Below are positions 1 through 6,368 of a stretch of DNA of 7,017 bases, piece after piece. The stretch comes from Symbiobacteriaceae bacterium (GTDB lineage: Bacteria; Bacillota; JAAYKD01; WRDA01): NCBI GenBank assembly GCA_009779515.1, contig WREE01000103.1:1-7017 (forward strand). Direction: 5' to 3'. Numbering within the stretch: the stretch's first letter is position 1; each line of letters starts with the position of its first letter. A program made the translations under genes and the position numbers. The notes beneath the pieces were generated by a model. That model was not told the origin of the DNA, searched no databases, and worked only from the letters and a program-made list of their open reading frames with translations.

Positions 1-104
1 GAGATTTCTCTCACGGGAGCATATCGCGTTGCCATTGTGGCAGTATTGGTCAACGCCAATGCGCAACTGGTACATATTTCAGACTGCATAAAAACCGGTT
101 TCAT
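1..104 (-). CDS. Possible 5' end of a divergent gene, product unknown (partial, weak)
   Basis: Read on the minus strand, an ATG at 104 opens a frame of 34 codons that stays open to the window edge, starting MKPVFMQSEICTSCALALTN. An AGGAAA sequence lies 8 bases upstream of that ATG (minus-strand sense), a reasonable ribosome binding site. I do not recognise the peptide. It contains a CxxC pair (Cys11, Cys14), but too little is visible to call a metal site. If real, it would be transcribed away from gltS, with 105-279 as a shared divergent control region. The alternative is that 1-104 is non-coding or the tail of an upstream + strand gene. Such a short open frame can occur by chance, so this is a weak call. 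Confidence 0.25.
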   Translation of the reverse strand, partial: MKPVFMQSEICTSCALALTNTATMATRYAPVREI

Positions 105-149
105 GTTCTTTGTTTCCTGCCTATATTATCTTAAAGGGACAAAAGTAAC

Positions 150-261
150 TGCTTTTTGGCGACCTGCGCTTCAAAAAGCAAACTTTTTCACAAGAACACG
201 TCTTAATTCGCCGAAGAGCGCACTCTTAAGGCGAGAGGCTGAAGAGTTTGTCTTCAGCCTC
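150..261 (+). promoter_or_regulatory. Structured 5' leader of the gltS gene: three consecutive hairpins
   Basis: Three hairpins lie in a row directly ahead of the symporter gene. Hairpin 1 pairs 150-158 with 172-180 (TGCTTTTTG/CAAAAAGCA, 13-base loop). Hairpin 2 pairs 208-212 with 230-234 (TCGCC/GGCGA) and, inside a small internal loop, 214-218 with 223-227 (AAGAG/CTCTT) closed by loop CGCA. Hairpin 3 pairs 235-244 with 252-261, ten perfect pairs with loop AGTTTGT. It ends five bases before the Shine-Dalgarno at 267-274. Competing pairings exist: AAAAAG at 173-178 can also pair with CTTTTT at 183-188, and CCTC at 258-261 can pair with GAGG at 266-269, which would hide the ribosome binding site if hairpin 3 opened. 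This layout suits a regulatory leader. I could not match it to a named riboswitch, and no T-box-like conserved motif was seen. A possible -10 (TATTAT, 124-129) has no convincing -35. Confidence 0.45.
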
Positions 262-279
262 ATTTGAGGAGGGGTTGAA

Positions 280-1548
280 ATGACGGTAGTGCGGTTAGAC
301 CCTCTGGTATCCCTGGCTTTGGCGGTTCTGGTTTACTTTGGCGGTAGTTATTTGACCGCAAGAGTTGCTATCCTCAAACGTTACTGTATTCCGGCAGCTG
401 TTGTCGGAGGAACTCTCTTTGCTTTAGGAAACCTGGCGGGCTACCTGAGTGGCATCTTGCTAGTTGAATTTGATCTCTCCCTGCAGCTACCAGCCATGTC
501 CGCCTTTTTTGCTACAGTGGGGTTAATGGCAGGTATGGCGAACAGGAAGCATCATCGCATACAAGGAACAGGAGCTCTTTTCATCCTCAGTATTATTTTG
601 GTGGTGGCTCAAAATATCATTGCCCTAGGGGTGGCCTTAGCTACTGGCTTGTCTCCCGGGGTAGGCTTTCTTGCTGGTTCAGCCTCTTTGGTGGGTGGTT
701 TTGGCACCGTTATCCCCTTGGCGCAAGTTCTGACTGAGGTTGGGGTGACTGCTGCGACTACGGTGGGCGCCTCGGCGGCTACTTTTGGCTTGCTCGCGGG
801 TAGCGCTCTGGGAGGCCCCCTGGCTTTATGGTTGCTCAAAGGTGACAAGGAAGTCCTCAAGGGTTCTACATCTACCTGGCAAGTTGATCTACCAACTCCG
901 GAAGAAAATTATGACTTGGTGGCAACTACAACAGAAGAGCTAGGGCGCTCCCAGCACCTATATTTTCTGCAGGCGGCTGCTTTAATTATCTTCCTTATGG
1001 CAGGCAGTTCCCTGGTAGCTGGCGTGCTGGAAGTGTGGTTGCCCACCCTTAAGGTTCCTCCCAGTGTGGCGGCTATGCTCCTCGGTTTGCTGACCGGACA
1101 AATCCTTGCTGGAAGCACGGCTTGGGGAGCAAGCCCAGGTGGCGATCAGAGACGCCGGTATGTGGAGCTTATAGGGGAGCTGATGCTGATCATCTTTCTT
1201 GCCCTTTCCGCCATCTCCCTACAGTTGTGGGAATTGCTGGGCATGGCTTTCCCGTTGTTGTTAATTCTGTTAGCCCAGCTGGTTTTTATAACTCTGTTTA
1301 TCCTGGGAGCAGTTTATCCGGTGATGACACGCTCTCTGGGTAGCCGCTATGAGGCTGCTGTGGTTTGTTCGGGCTTATGTGGCTTCGGTTTAGGGGCTAT
1401 GGCCAATGCTATGGCCAATATGGATGCCTTAACCCGTCGCTATGGAGAGGCCCCCTTGGCGTACTTAATTATCCCTTTGGTGGGGAGCCTTTTGATTGAC
1501 ATGGTCAATATTCCTTTACTTCTGCTTTTGGTTAATATAATTGCTTAG
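280..1548 (+). CDS. gltS: Sodium/glutamate symporter, GltS family
   Basis: This is a 422-residue integral membrane protein that should import glutamate, or a related anion, together with sodium across the cytoplasmic membrane. The sequence is hydrophobic throughout in two halves, split by a polar central loop (about residues 187-225), as in GltS. Family signatures are recognisable: AFFATVGLMAG (75-85), FLAGSASLVGGFGT (130-143) in the first pore repeat, and CGFGLGAMANAMANM (367-381) followed by LTRRYGE in the second. The end (IIPLVGSLLIDMVN, 397-410) is also typical. Length is close to the roughly 400 residues of E. coli GltS. The start is supported by AGGAGGGG at 267-274, five bases before ATG. 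Two signature motifs differ from E. coli GltS: GGHGT reads GGFGT, and GATPTAIANM reads GAMANAMANM. The substrate may therefore not be glutamate. The gene follows a structured leader, and with 70 bases and no clear terminator before the next gene it may be co-transcribed with it. Confidence 0.88.
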   Translation: MTVVRLDPLVSLALAVLVYFGGSYLTARVAILKRYCIPAAVVGGTLFALGNLAGYLSGILLVEFDLSLQLPAMSAFFATVGLMAGMANRKHHRIQGTGALFILSIILVVAQNIIALGVALATGLSPGVGFLAGSASLVGGFGTVIPLAQVLTEVGVTAATTVGASAATFGLLAGSALGGPLALWLLKGDKEVLKGSTSTWQVDLPTPEENYDLVATTTEELGRSQHLYFLQAAALIIFLMAGSSLVAGVLEVWLPTLKVPPSVAAMLLGLLTGQILAGSTAWGASPGGDQRRRYVELIGELMLIIFLALSAISLQLWELLGMAFPLLLILLAQLVFITLFILGAVYPVMTRSLGSRYEAAVVCSGLCGFGLGAMANAMANMDALTRRYGEAPLAYLIIPLVGSLLIDMVNIPLLLLLVNIIA

Positions 1549-1579
1549 ACAAAGGAATTTTCCTTAAGACAAGGGAATT
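1547..1579 (+). repeat. Short direct repeat pair in the gltS-DUF5655 gap
   Basis: AGACAAAGGAATT (1547-1559) recurs as AGACAAGGGAATT (1567-1579), with 12 of 13 bases identical and 20 bases apart, close to two helical turns. TATAAA at 1579-1584 follows, and AAGGA/TCCTT (1552-1556/1561-1565) can form a small A+T-rich hairpin between the copies. The spacing would suit two binding sites on one DNA face, but chance duplication in a purine-rich intergenic stretch is possible. There is no U-tract to make the hairpin a terminator. Confidence 0.3.
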
Positions 1580-1618
1580 ATAAAGGAAGATATAACGACT
1601 GCGCTTAAGGGGTGCGAT

Positions 1619-2515
1619 ATGAGCAACATAAAGCTCTTTTGGCTAAAAGAGGAAAACAATGCCAAGTTGTTTGAGGAACTTCGCGGTGTCGAGCGAGGGT
1701 TGGATCCAGAGCTACGGACTTTGCTGGAAAGTAACCTCTACCCCTTAATGGGGATTCGAGTGTTGGCTTCTAACTACCCTTTGCATAATAATCAGGAGGA
1801 GCGTATCCCCACCTTGGGTTTAGATGAGAATGCCAGACCATGTATTGTCCATTACGGAAGTGGTACTTTGGCACTTAATCAAGGTCTTTTTTATCTCAAT
1901 TGGCTCATGGATCATAAAGCAGATTTTACCTTGCAAGTCCTTTTGCAAATGGGGAACGATGCCAGCTCAGCTATTCAATGGCATATGCCGCGCCTTATCT
2001 GCTTAAGTGAGCATGTGGCTTCTTATGCTCTCCACACAGCGGCGCAATCTGCTGTCGCCGTAGACTTAATCCGCTACCGTTTTCATAGTGCCAATCTGTT
2101 GTTGTTGGAGCGGATGCACCCACCTTGGCGTCCCGAAGATCTCTCCGCCGAAACTTTGTTGCGCTTAAACCGCCTGCTGCAGGGGAGCGAGGCAGCTCTG
2201 CAGCGTTTGTACTTAACCTTGCAACAGACTATTTTTGGTCTCTGTGACGATGTGGAGTTGGTTTTACGGGACAAGCTGGTTATCTTTCGTCGCCTGCGTA
2301 ATGTTGCTGTGGTGCAAGTGGAGGAGCGACATCTGGCTTTATATTTAAATCTGCATGCCAACCAACTAAGCCTGGAAGAGCTAGCGCCAGACTTTATTAG
2401 CGATGTCCAGCAACGGGCTCCCCAAGGCGCCGGGCGTATCGAAGTTCTACTCCAGCGAGCCGAGCAGCTAACCCATATTTTACCCCTGTTGCAACGCAGT
2501 GTTGAAGGCGGGTAA
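1619..2515 (+). CDS. DUF5655 protein with a degenerate PD-(D/E)XK nuclease-like domain
   Basis: This 298-residue soluble protein has two parts. Residues 1-165 match the PD-(D/E)XK-like module found with DUF5655: LLESNLYPLMGIRVLAS (35-51), IPTLGLDENARP (63-74), LNQGLFYLNWLMDHKADF (86-103), PRLICLS (124-130) and DLIRYRFHSANLLLLE (149-164). Residues about 193-296 match DUF5655: LCDDVELVLRDKLVIFRRLR (208-227), VVQVEERHLALYLNL (231-245) and a closing LLQRSVE. In relatives I know, the nuclease core reads roughly RIDTLG...PVIIEYKR. Here the Asp is Pro64 and the Glu-x-Lys is His78-Tyr79-Gly80, so the metal- and phosphate-handling residues appear lost. Glu37 of the first helix remains. Nuclease activity is unlikely, and a nucleic-acid-binding or scaffold role is an inference. 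The start is supported by AAGGGG at 1607-1612, six bases before ATG. The gene lies 70 bases after gltS and ends 109 bases before rny. Confidence 0.75.
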   Translation: MSNIKLFWLKEENNAKLFEELRGVERGLDPELRTLLESNLYPLMGIRVLASNYPLHNNQEERIPTLGLDENARPCIVHYGSGTLALNQGLFYLNWLMDHKADFTLQVLLQMGNDASSAIQWHMPRLICLSEHVASYALHTAAQSAVAVDLIRYRFHSANLLLLERMHPPWRPEDLSAETLLRLNRLLQGSEAALQRLYLTLQQTIFGLCDDVELVLRDKLVIFRRLRNVAVVQVEERHLALYLNLHANQLSLEELAPDFISDVQQRAPQGAGRIEVLLQRAEQLTHILPLLQRSVEGG

Positions 2516-2541
2516 AATTTGTTGCCAGGGGAAACAATAGC

Positions 2542-2570
2542 TTGACGAAAAGAGGGAATAAAGTTACAAT
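2542..2570 (+). promoter_or_regulatory. Sigma-A promoter for rny
   Basis: TTGACG (2542-2547) and TACAAT (2565-2570) are separated by exactly 17 bases. Each differs from the TTGACA/TATAAT consensus at one position. Transcription should begin near 2577, giving a leader of about 50 bases before rny. The leader carries a small imperfect hairpin: CAGT 2582-2585 with ACTG 2598-2601, and GG 2587-2588 with CC 2596-2597. The promoter starts 26 bases after the stop of the DUF5655 gene, so rny can be expressed independently of the upstream genes. Confidence 0.75.
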
Positions 2571-2615
2571 AAGAGATAGCGCAGTTGGTTGCCAGCCACT
2601 GTACTTTAAAATAGA

Positions 2616-2627
2616 TGGGAGGTAATT
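2616..2627 (+). promoter_or_regulatory. Ribosome binding site of rny and likely ATT start codon
   Basis: TGGGAGGT (2616-2623) is a strong Shine-Dalgarno match. In the rny frame, the open stretch runs from a stop at 2607-2609 and contains no ATG, GTG or TTG until GTG at 2655. That GTG is over 30 bases from this site and lies in the middle of the membrane anchor. The only recognised weak start codon near the site is ATT at 2625-2627, two bases after GGAGGT's GG and so unusually tight. ATGs at 2615 and 2636 and a TTG at 2626 are in other frames. ATT starts are known in bacteria, notably infC, where they serve autoregulation. A one-base sequence error that hides a TTG start is the main alternative. 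Confidence 0.5.
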
Positions 2628-4181
2628 GTCGTCGAATGGTATTTTTGGGTTCTGGTGGTCATTGCCGCAGCTATATCCGGAGCTGTCAGTTGGAACTTTG
2701 GCAAGCAAGACCGCATTAAGAATGATGAAAATCTCATAGGTTCCGCCAGGGAGCAAGCACGGGTCATTCTGGAAAAAGCCGTTCAAGAAGCAGAAGCCAA
2801 GAAAAAAGAGGCAAATCTGGAAGTAAAAGACGAAATGTATCGTTTGCGTAGCGAGCTGGAAGGAGAAACCAAGGAGCGGCGCAACGAGCTACAGCGCATG
2901 GAACGTCGCGCTATACAGAAGGAAGAAAGCCTAGACCGCAAACTGGAAAACTTTGAAAAACGCGAGGAAACCCTGGTACATAAAGAGCAGGAATCGGAAG
3001 AAACTCGGCAAAGAGTGGACGATCTCTTCCGTCGTCAGTGGTCGGAACTGGAGAGAATATCCAGTCTCACTTTCGATGAAGCTCGTAAGCTCCTCTTGTC
3101 CCAAGTGGAGGAGCAAATCCAGCAAGAGATGGCAGTGGTCATCCGCAATGCTGAATTGCAAGCCAAAGAAGAAGCAGAACGTAAAGCACGGGAAATTATC
3201 AGCCTTGCTATCCAGCGCTTTGCTGCCGAACATACTTCTGAAACCACCGTCTCGGTGGTTACCCTGCCTAACGATGAAATGAAGGGACGCATTATTGGTC
3301 GCGAAGGGCGCAACATACGCACCCTGGAAACCCTCACCGGTATCGATCTCATCATTGATGATACTCCGGAAGCAGTTATTATTTCAGGTTTCGACCCGGT
3401 TAGACGGGAAATTGCCAAATCCGCTTTATCGAAACTTATCCAGGATGGGCGGATCCATCCTGCTCGCATTGAAGAAATGGTGGAAAAGTCTACTCAGGAG
3501 ATGGAGCAAAAGCTGCGAGAGGAAGGAGAAATTGTCTCCTTTGAAGTTGGGGTGCATCAGTTGCACACCGAACTGATCAAGCTCTTAGGTCGGTTGCGTT
3601 ACCGCACCAGTTACGGGCAAAATGTTCTCAAGCACTCTCTGGAAGTGGCGCACTTAGCTGGGATGATGGCAGCCGAGCTGGGCGTAGACGCAGCTATGGC
3701 TAAGAGAGCCGGTCTCCTCCACGATATTGGCAAAGCGGTGGATCATGAAGTGGAAGGTTCTCATGTAGCTATTGGTGTGGAGATTGCCCGCAAATATCGG
3801 GAGCATCCCGAGGTTCTTCACGGTATCGAGGCGCATCATGGAGATGTGGAAGCTCACACTATTATCGCTTGCCTGGTGCAAGCTGCCGATGCTATTTCGG
3901 CTTCCCGCCCGGGAGCGCGTCGTGAGACTTTAGAAACCTACATTAAGCGCTTGCAAAAGCTGGAAGAAATCGCCAACGATTTCGACTCCGTGGAGCGGGC
4001 CTACGCTATCCAAGCCGGTCGCGAAGTGCGCATCATGGTCAAACCCGACCGGGTAGATGATACCATGGCTTATAAAGTAGCCCGGGAGATTGTCCAGCGC
4101 ATTGAAGAGCATCTGGATTACCCAGGGCAAATTAAAGTAACCGTCATTCGCGAAACCCGCGCAGTGGATTACGCGAAGTAG
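2625..4181 (+). CDS. rny: Ribonuclease Y (membrane-anchored KH/HD endoribonuclease)
   Basis: RNase Y starts mRNA decay in many Gram-positive bacteria by endonucleolytic cleavage, working on the inner face of the membrane. Numbered from the ATT at 2625 (518 residues), the protein has a single N-terminal membrane segment (about 5-22, rich in W, V, I and A), then a long charged coiled coil (about 30-200). A KH RNA-binding domain follows with GRIIGREGRN (221-230). The HD domain includes KHSLEVAHLAG, the metal-binding LLHDIGKA (364-371) and EAHHGDVEAH (402-411). The C-terminal domain ends in RAVDYAK. Catalytic and KH motifs look intact. The ATT start gives 518 residues, near the 520 of the Bacillus subtilis enzyme, and a full anchor. 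The first orthodox codon, GTG at 2655, gives 508 residues and cuts the anchor. The gene has its own promoter at 2542-2570 and a terminator 15 bases after its stop. Identity is certain; only the start is in doubt. Confidence 0.96.
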   Translation: MVVEWYFWVLVVIAAAISGAVSWNFGKQDRIKNDENLIGSAREQARVILEKAVQEAEAKKKEANLEVKDEMYRLRSELEGETKERRNELQRMERRAIQKEESLDRKLENFEKREETLVHKEQESEETRQRVDDLFRRQWSELERISSLTFDEARKLLLSQVEEQIQQEMAVVIRNAELQAKEEAERKAREIISLAIQRFAAEHTSETTVSVVTLPNDEMKGRIIGREGRNIRTLETLTGIDLIIDDTPEAVIISGFDPVRREIAKSALSKLIQDGRIHPARIEEMVEKSTQEMEQKLREEGEIVSFEVGVHQLHTELIKLLGRLRYRTSYGQNVLKHSLEVAHLAGMMAAELGVDAAMAKRAGLLHDIGKAVDHEVEGSHVAIGVEIARKYREHPEVLHGIEAHHGDVEAHTIIACLVQAADAISASRPGARRETLETYIKRLQKLEEIANDFDSVERAYAIQAGREVRIMVKPDRVDDTMAYKVAREIVQRIEEHLDYPGQIKVTVIRETRAVDYAK

Positions 4182-4195
4182 CATTCATTATGAGC

Positions 4196-4229
4196 AAACA
4201 CCCTAAGCCAGGAGCTTACGGGTGTTTTT
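4196..4229 (+). terminator. Rho-independent terminator after rny
   Basis: AAACACCC (4196-4203) pairs with GGGTGTTT (4220-4227). TAAG (4204-4207) pairs with CTTA (4215-4218), leaving one bulged C at 4219 and loop CCAGGAG. The stem runs into a T tract at 4225-4229. It begins 15 bases after the rny stop codon and should end the rny transcript, so the next gene probably needs its own promoter somewhere in 4230-4300. That interval is A+T-rich (TAATAA at 4250, TATAAA at 4271), but no confident -35/-10 pair is visible. Confidence 0.85.
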
Positions 4230-4322
4230 CCTGTACATTTAGCAGGAAATAATAAAGCTATGGCGAAAAATATAAATATCAGTTAGCCTGGGGTAGTTTT
4301 TTAACGCAAGGGAGGTGGTCTT

Positions 4323-6317
4323 TTGGCACGTCGAGGAAAGCGCAAACCTAACCGCCAACTCTTACCGCAAAAAGACTATTCCCCTAACCCAGATATTCTG
4401 GATCTTCCCTCTCTGGAGGCTGAGCTAACCGCTATAGCTACGATCAACGCAGAAGCCTGGCAGAAAATGCCGGAAGCCAAACGGATAGAGGAGCTCCTGC
4501 AAGAGATGGAGAGCCTTACCCTCTTACAGGAGCAGCAGGTTGAGCTAGAATTAAGGTCAGTTCCTTTCTTGCAAAACCGCCTACGCAGCTTTGCCGCCTC
4601 TTTAGCGGCTAAAGAGCTACATATTTGGGAGGAGTTAAATCAGCTGCTAGGGGAGTATCCCCCACTCACAAGACGGTATGGACACCTCATAGCTACCTAT
4701 AAACCTAGGGAGCATATGGCGACCAGCTTTTCTCTCCCTGCGACCAGTCCTCATGAAAGGGAAACCGCAGCTGCACCGGCTACAGTTGACGAGATCATGA
4801 CCAACCCGCTCCCTCTTCCCAGTTCCGAGTACCGGGGGGCAGAGCGGGTGCAGCGCCTCCATGCGCTCTACGACCAAGTCTACTTGGAGCCGGATCTCTC
4901 CTTACGCTCTCCGGAGAAGGAGAGCCCAGCTGCTCCCCCCGTAGAAGAGAGCAGCTCTTGGCCTAAGTTGGTGGTAAGTGGTGAACGCAGCACCGATTGG
5001 CGCGACTACCATTATGCCAGTGCCAGGGCTTCCCAGGGGAGTGGAGGGCAAAGTCATATGCGCTTTCGGGCTATCTCCGGGGGTAACGAAGTAGGAGGCG
5101 CTTGCTACCTGCTTCAGCTCCTGCGCCACAATATCCACCTCATGATCGATGCCGGTATTAAGCTGGGTCAGGAGCTGCAGCTTCCTAACCTAAGCCAGGT
5201 ACCTAAGCCAGATTATATTGTCATTACCCACCCTGGTATGGAGCGGTGCGGCGCCTTGCCCCACATGGTTTCTCTGTGGCCTCGGGTTAAAATAATATGC
5301 TCTATAACAGCTTTGCCCCTGATCAAGCATACCCTCCGGCAACTCTGCGAGAATAGCACTCTCGATCATCAGCCGGGGGGAGCTGAAGGCGATCTTTACA
5401 CCTATAAGGAAATAGACGATATGCAGTTTATTGGCTTGGAGTATGGAGTACCTTTTCCCCTGCAAGATACTGGTCTTACCCTCACCCTGTGGCAGGCAGG
5501 GCATACTCTGGGTAGTGCCAGTGTGGCGGTGCGGGGAAGCCAAGACTCCTTTTTTTATACCGGAGAATATGCTACCCATCAGGAACCTACCGTAGCTGCA
5601 GCGCAGTGGCCGGATAGCGGCTTCGATGTAGTGGTAGCAACCAGTAGCGGTTATCTTGCCAAGGCGGGGGAGCGGTTGAACAGCAGCCAAAACCTCCTGG
5701 AGAGAATAACCCAGGTGGTTAACGCCGGTGGCTGGGCGATTTTACCGATATTTGAGGTAGGTCGCGCCCAAGATATCTATCTTACCCTGAAAAATGCTGT
5801 GGAAGAAAACCGTATCCCTTCTCTGCCTCTCTACTGGGAAGGAGCCCAGCACCAGTTGGCTCTCCTGTATGGCCAACTTATGGCTTCGGAAGCCTTTACC
5901 TCTACCACAACCTATTTGGAAACCTATAATATGGAGCATCTTCCGGAGGATGGGGGAGTCCTCCTGGTCAACCCCGGCTTTAGCAACACCCCCCAGGGGA
6001 GCGAACTACTGCGCCTACTTCTCTCTCATCCTGCCAGCGTAGTTTTCCTCCCTTTCAAAGCGGACACCCTGGTAGATCTCCGAACCTTTGTTGACGGCTT
6101 TGCCGACAGCAAGCAGCTCCAAAGCTACTCCTGGCTTACCTATCCTACTGAGGAAGAGTTGGCGGCTCAACTGCAAAAGCTACATCCTCTGGCGGTTATT
6201 TTCGTCTATGGAACCGGGGAAACCCAACGCAGTTTATGTGCTGCTATGCCTCAGGAAATTATCAGACGAGCTTTGCCCAGCGGCAGAACTCTCCTGATTC
6301 GCCAGCAAACTAGCTAG
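4323..6317 (+). CDS. Metallo-beta-lactamase/beta-CASP-like protein with eroded active site and long N-terminal extension
   Basis: This is a 664-residue protein with a C-terminal half (about 246-664) shaped like beta-CASP nucleases (RNase J/CPSF-73 type). It has GGNEVGGACYLL (253-264), MIDAGIKLG (274-282), ITHPGMERCGALP (301-313), AGHTLGSASV (392-401), FYTGEYA (411-417), WAILPIFEVGRAQD (471-484) and VIFVYGTGE (625-633). The metal-binding HxHxDH motif reads HPGMER (303-308), so only the first His is kept. The motif 4 Asp is Glu415. The beta-CASP acidic residue seems to be Ala439, the late SxHAD His is absent near 602-609, and the terminal HG reads YG (629-630). His394 and Asp276 remain. Hydrolysis is therefore doubtful; a structural or RNA-binding role like CPSF-100 is inferred. 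Residues 1-245 are a basic start (ARRGKRKPNR), a helical charged region (about 29-125) and a Pro/Ser/Glu-rich linker, of no family I recognise. The TTG start is supported by GGGAGG at 4310-4315, seven bases upstream. Confidence 0.8.
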   Translation: MARRGKRKPNRQLLPQKDYSPNPDILDLPSLEAELTAIATINAEAWQKMPEAKRIEELLQEMESLTLLQEQQVELELRSVPFLQNRLRSFAASLAAKELHIWEELNQLLGEYPPLTRRYGHLIATYKPREHMATSFSLPATSPHERETAAAPATVDEIMTNPLPLPSSEYRGAERVQRLHALYDQVYLEPDLSLRSPEKESPAAPPVEESSSWPKLVVSGERSTDWRDYHYASARASQGSGGQSHMRFRAISGGNEVGGACYLLQLLRHNIHLMIDAGIKLGQELQLPNLSQVPKPDYIVITHPGMERCGALPHMVSLWPRVKIICSITALPLIKHTLRQLCENSTLDHQPGGAEGDLYTYKEIDDMQFIGLEYGVPFPLQDTGLTLTLWQAGHTLGSASVAVRGSQDSFFYTGEYATHQEPTVAAAQWPDSGFDVVVATSSGYLAKAGERLNSSQNLLERITQVVNAGGWAILPIFEVGRAQDIYLTLKNAVEENRIPSLPLYWEGAQHQLALLYGQLMASEAFTSTTTYLETYNMEHLPEDGGVLLVNPGFSNTPQGSELLRLLLSHPASVVFLPFKADTLVDLRTFVDGFADSKQLQSYSWLTYPTEEELAAQLQKLHPLAVIFVYGTGETQRSLCAAMPQEIIRRALPSGRTLLIRQQTS

Positions 6318-6349
6318 AGAGGGGGACTTAGCGGCGAAGATATTAGCAC

Positions 6350-6368
6350 CTTGCCAGTGCCTGGTAAG
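6350..6368 (+). other. Hairpin in the spacer before gap
   Basis: CTTGCCAG (6350-6357) pairs with CTGGTAAG (6361-6368) through eight pairs, one of them G-U, around the loop TGC. No T tract follows (ACAAAACC), so it is not a standard terminator. It sits 33 bases after the stop of the beta-CASP-like gene and 57 bases before the gap ATG, where it could stabilise or separate transcripts or act as a leader element. TTGACC at 6396-6401 resembles a -35, but no -10 follows at a suitable distance. Confidence 0.35.

Noticed and set aside
150..188. Hairpin 1 plus the following TTTTT as an intrinsic terminator of an upstream gene
   Set aside because: The stem is mostly A-T and the T run is separated by AAC; the same T run can instead pair with the stem, so a switch-like element fits as well or better. 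Not excluded.
37..267. Plus-strand open frame of 76 codons beginning at GTG ahead of gltS
   Set aside because: It has no ribosome binding site, no recognisable protein features, and runs straight through the three leader hairpins, which explain its 3' half better.
130..270. T-box leader for amino-acid control of gltS
   Set aside because: No T-box core sequence (AGGGTGGNACCGCG type) is present between the hairpins.
2519..2537. Hairpin TTGTT/AACAA after the DUF5655 gene as a terminator
   Set aside because: It has only five A+T-rich pairs, a large loop and no T tract.
2397..2786. 129-codon minus-strand open frame spanning the DUF5655-rny gap
   Set aside because: It covers the end of one gene, a near-consensus + strand promoter and the start of rny; no ribosome binding site or family match is seen.
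3035..3469. 144-codon minus-strand open frame inside rny
   Set aside because: It is antisense to the RNase Y KH region and arises from the coding bias of the real gene.
5190..5690. 166-codon minus-strand open frame inside the beta-CASP-like gene
   Set aside because: It is fully antisense to a clear family member whose motifs are conserved in the + frame; its translation shows no family signature.
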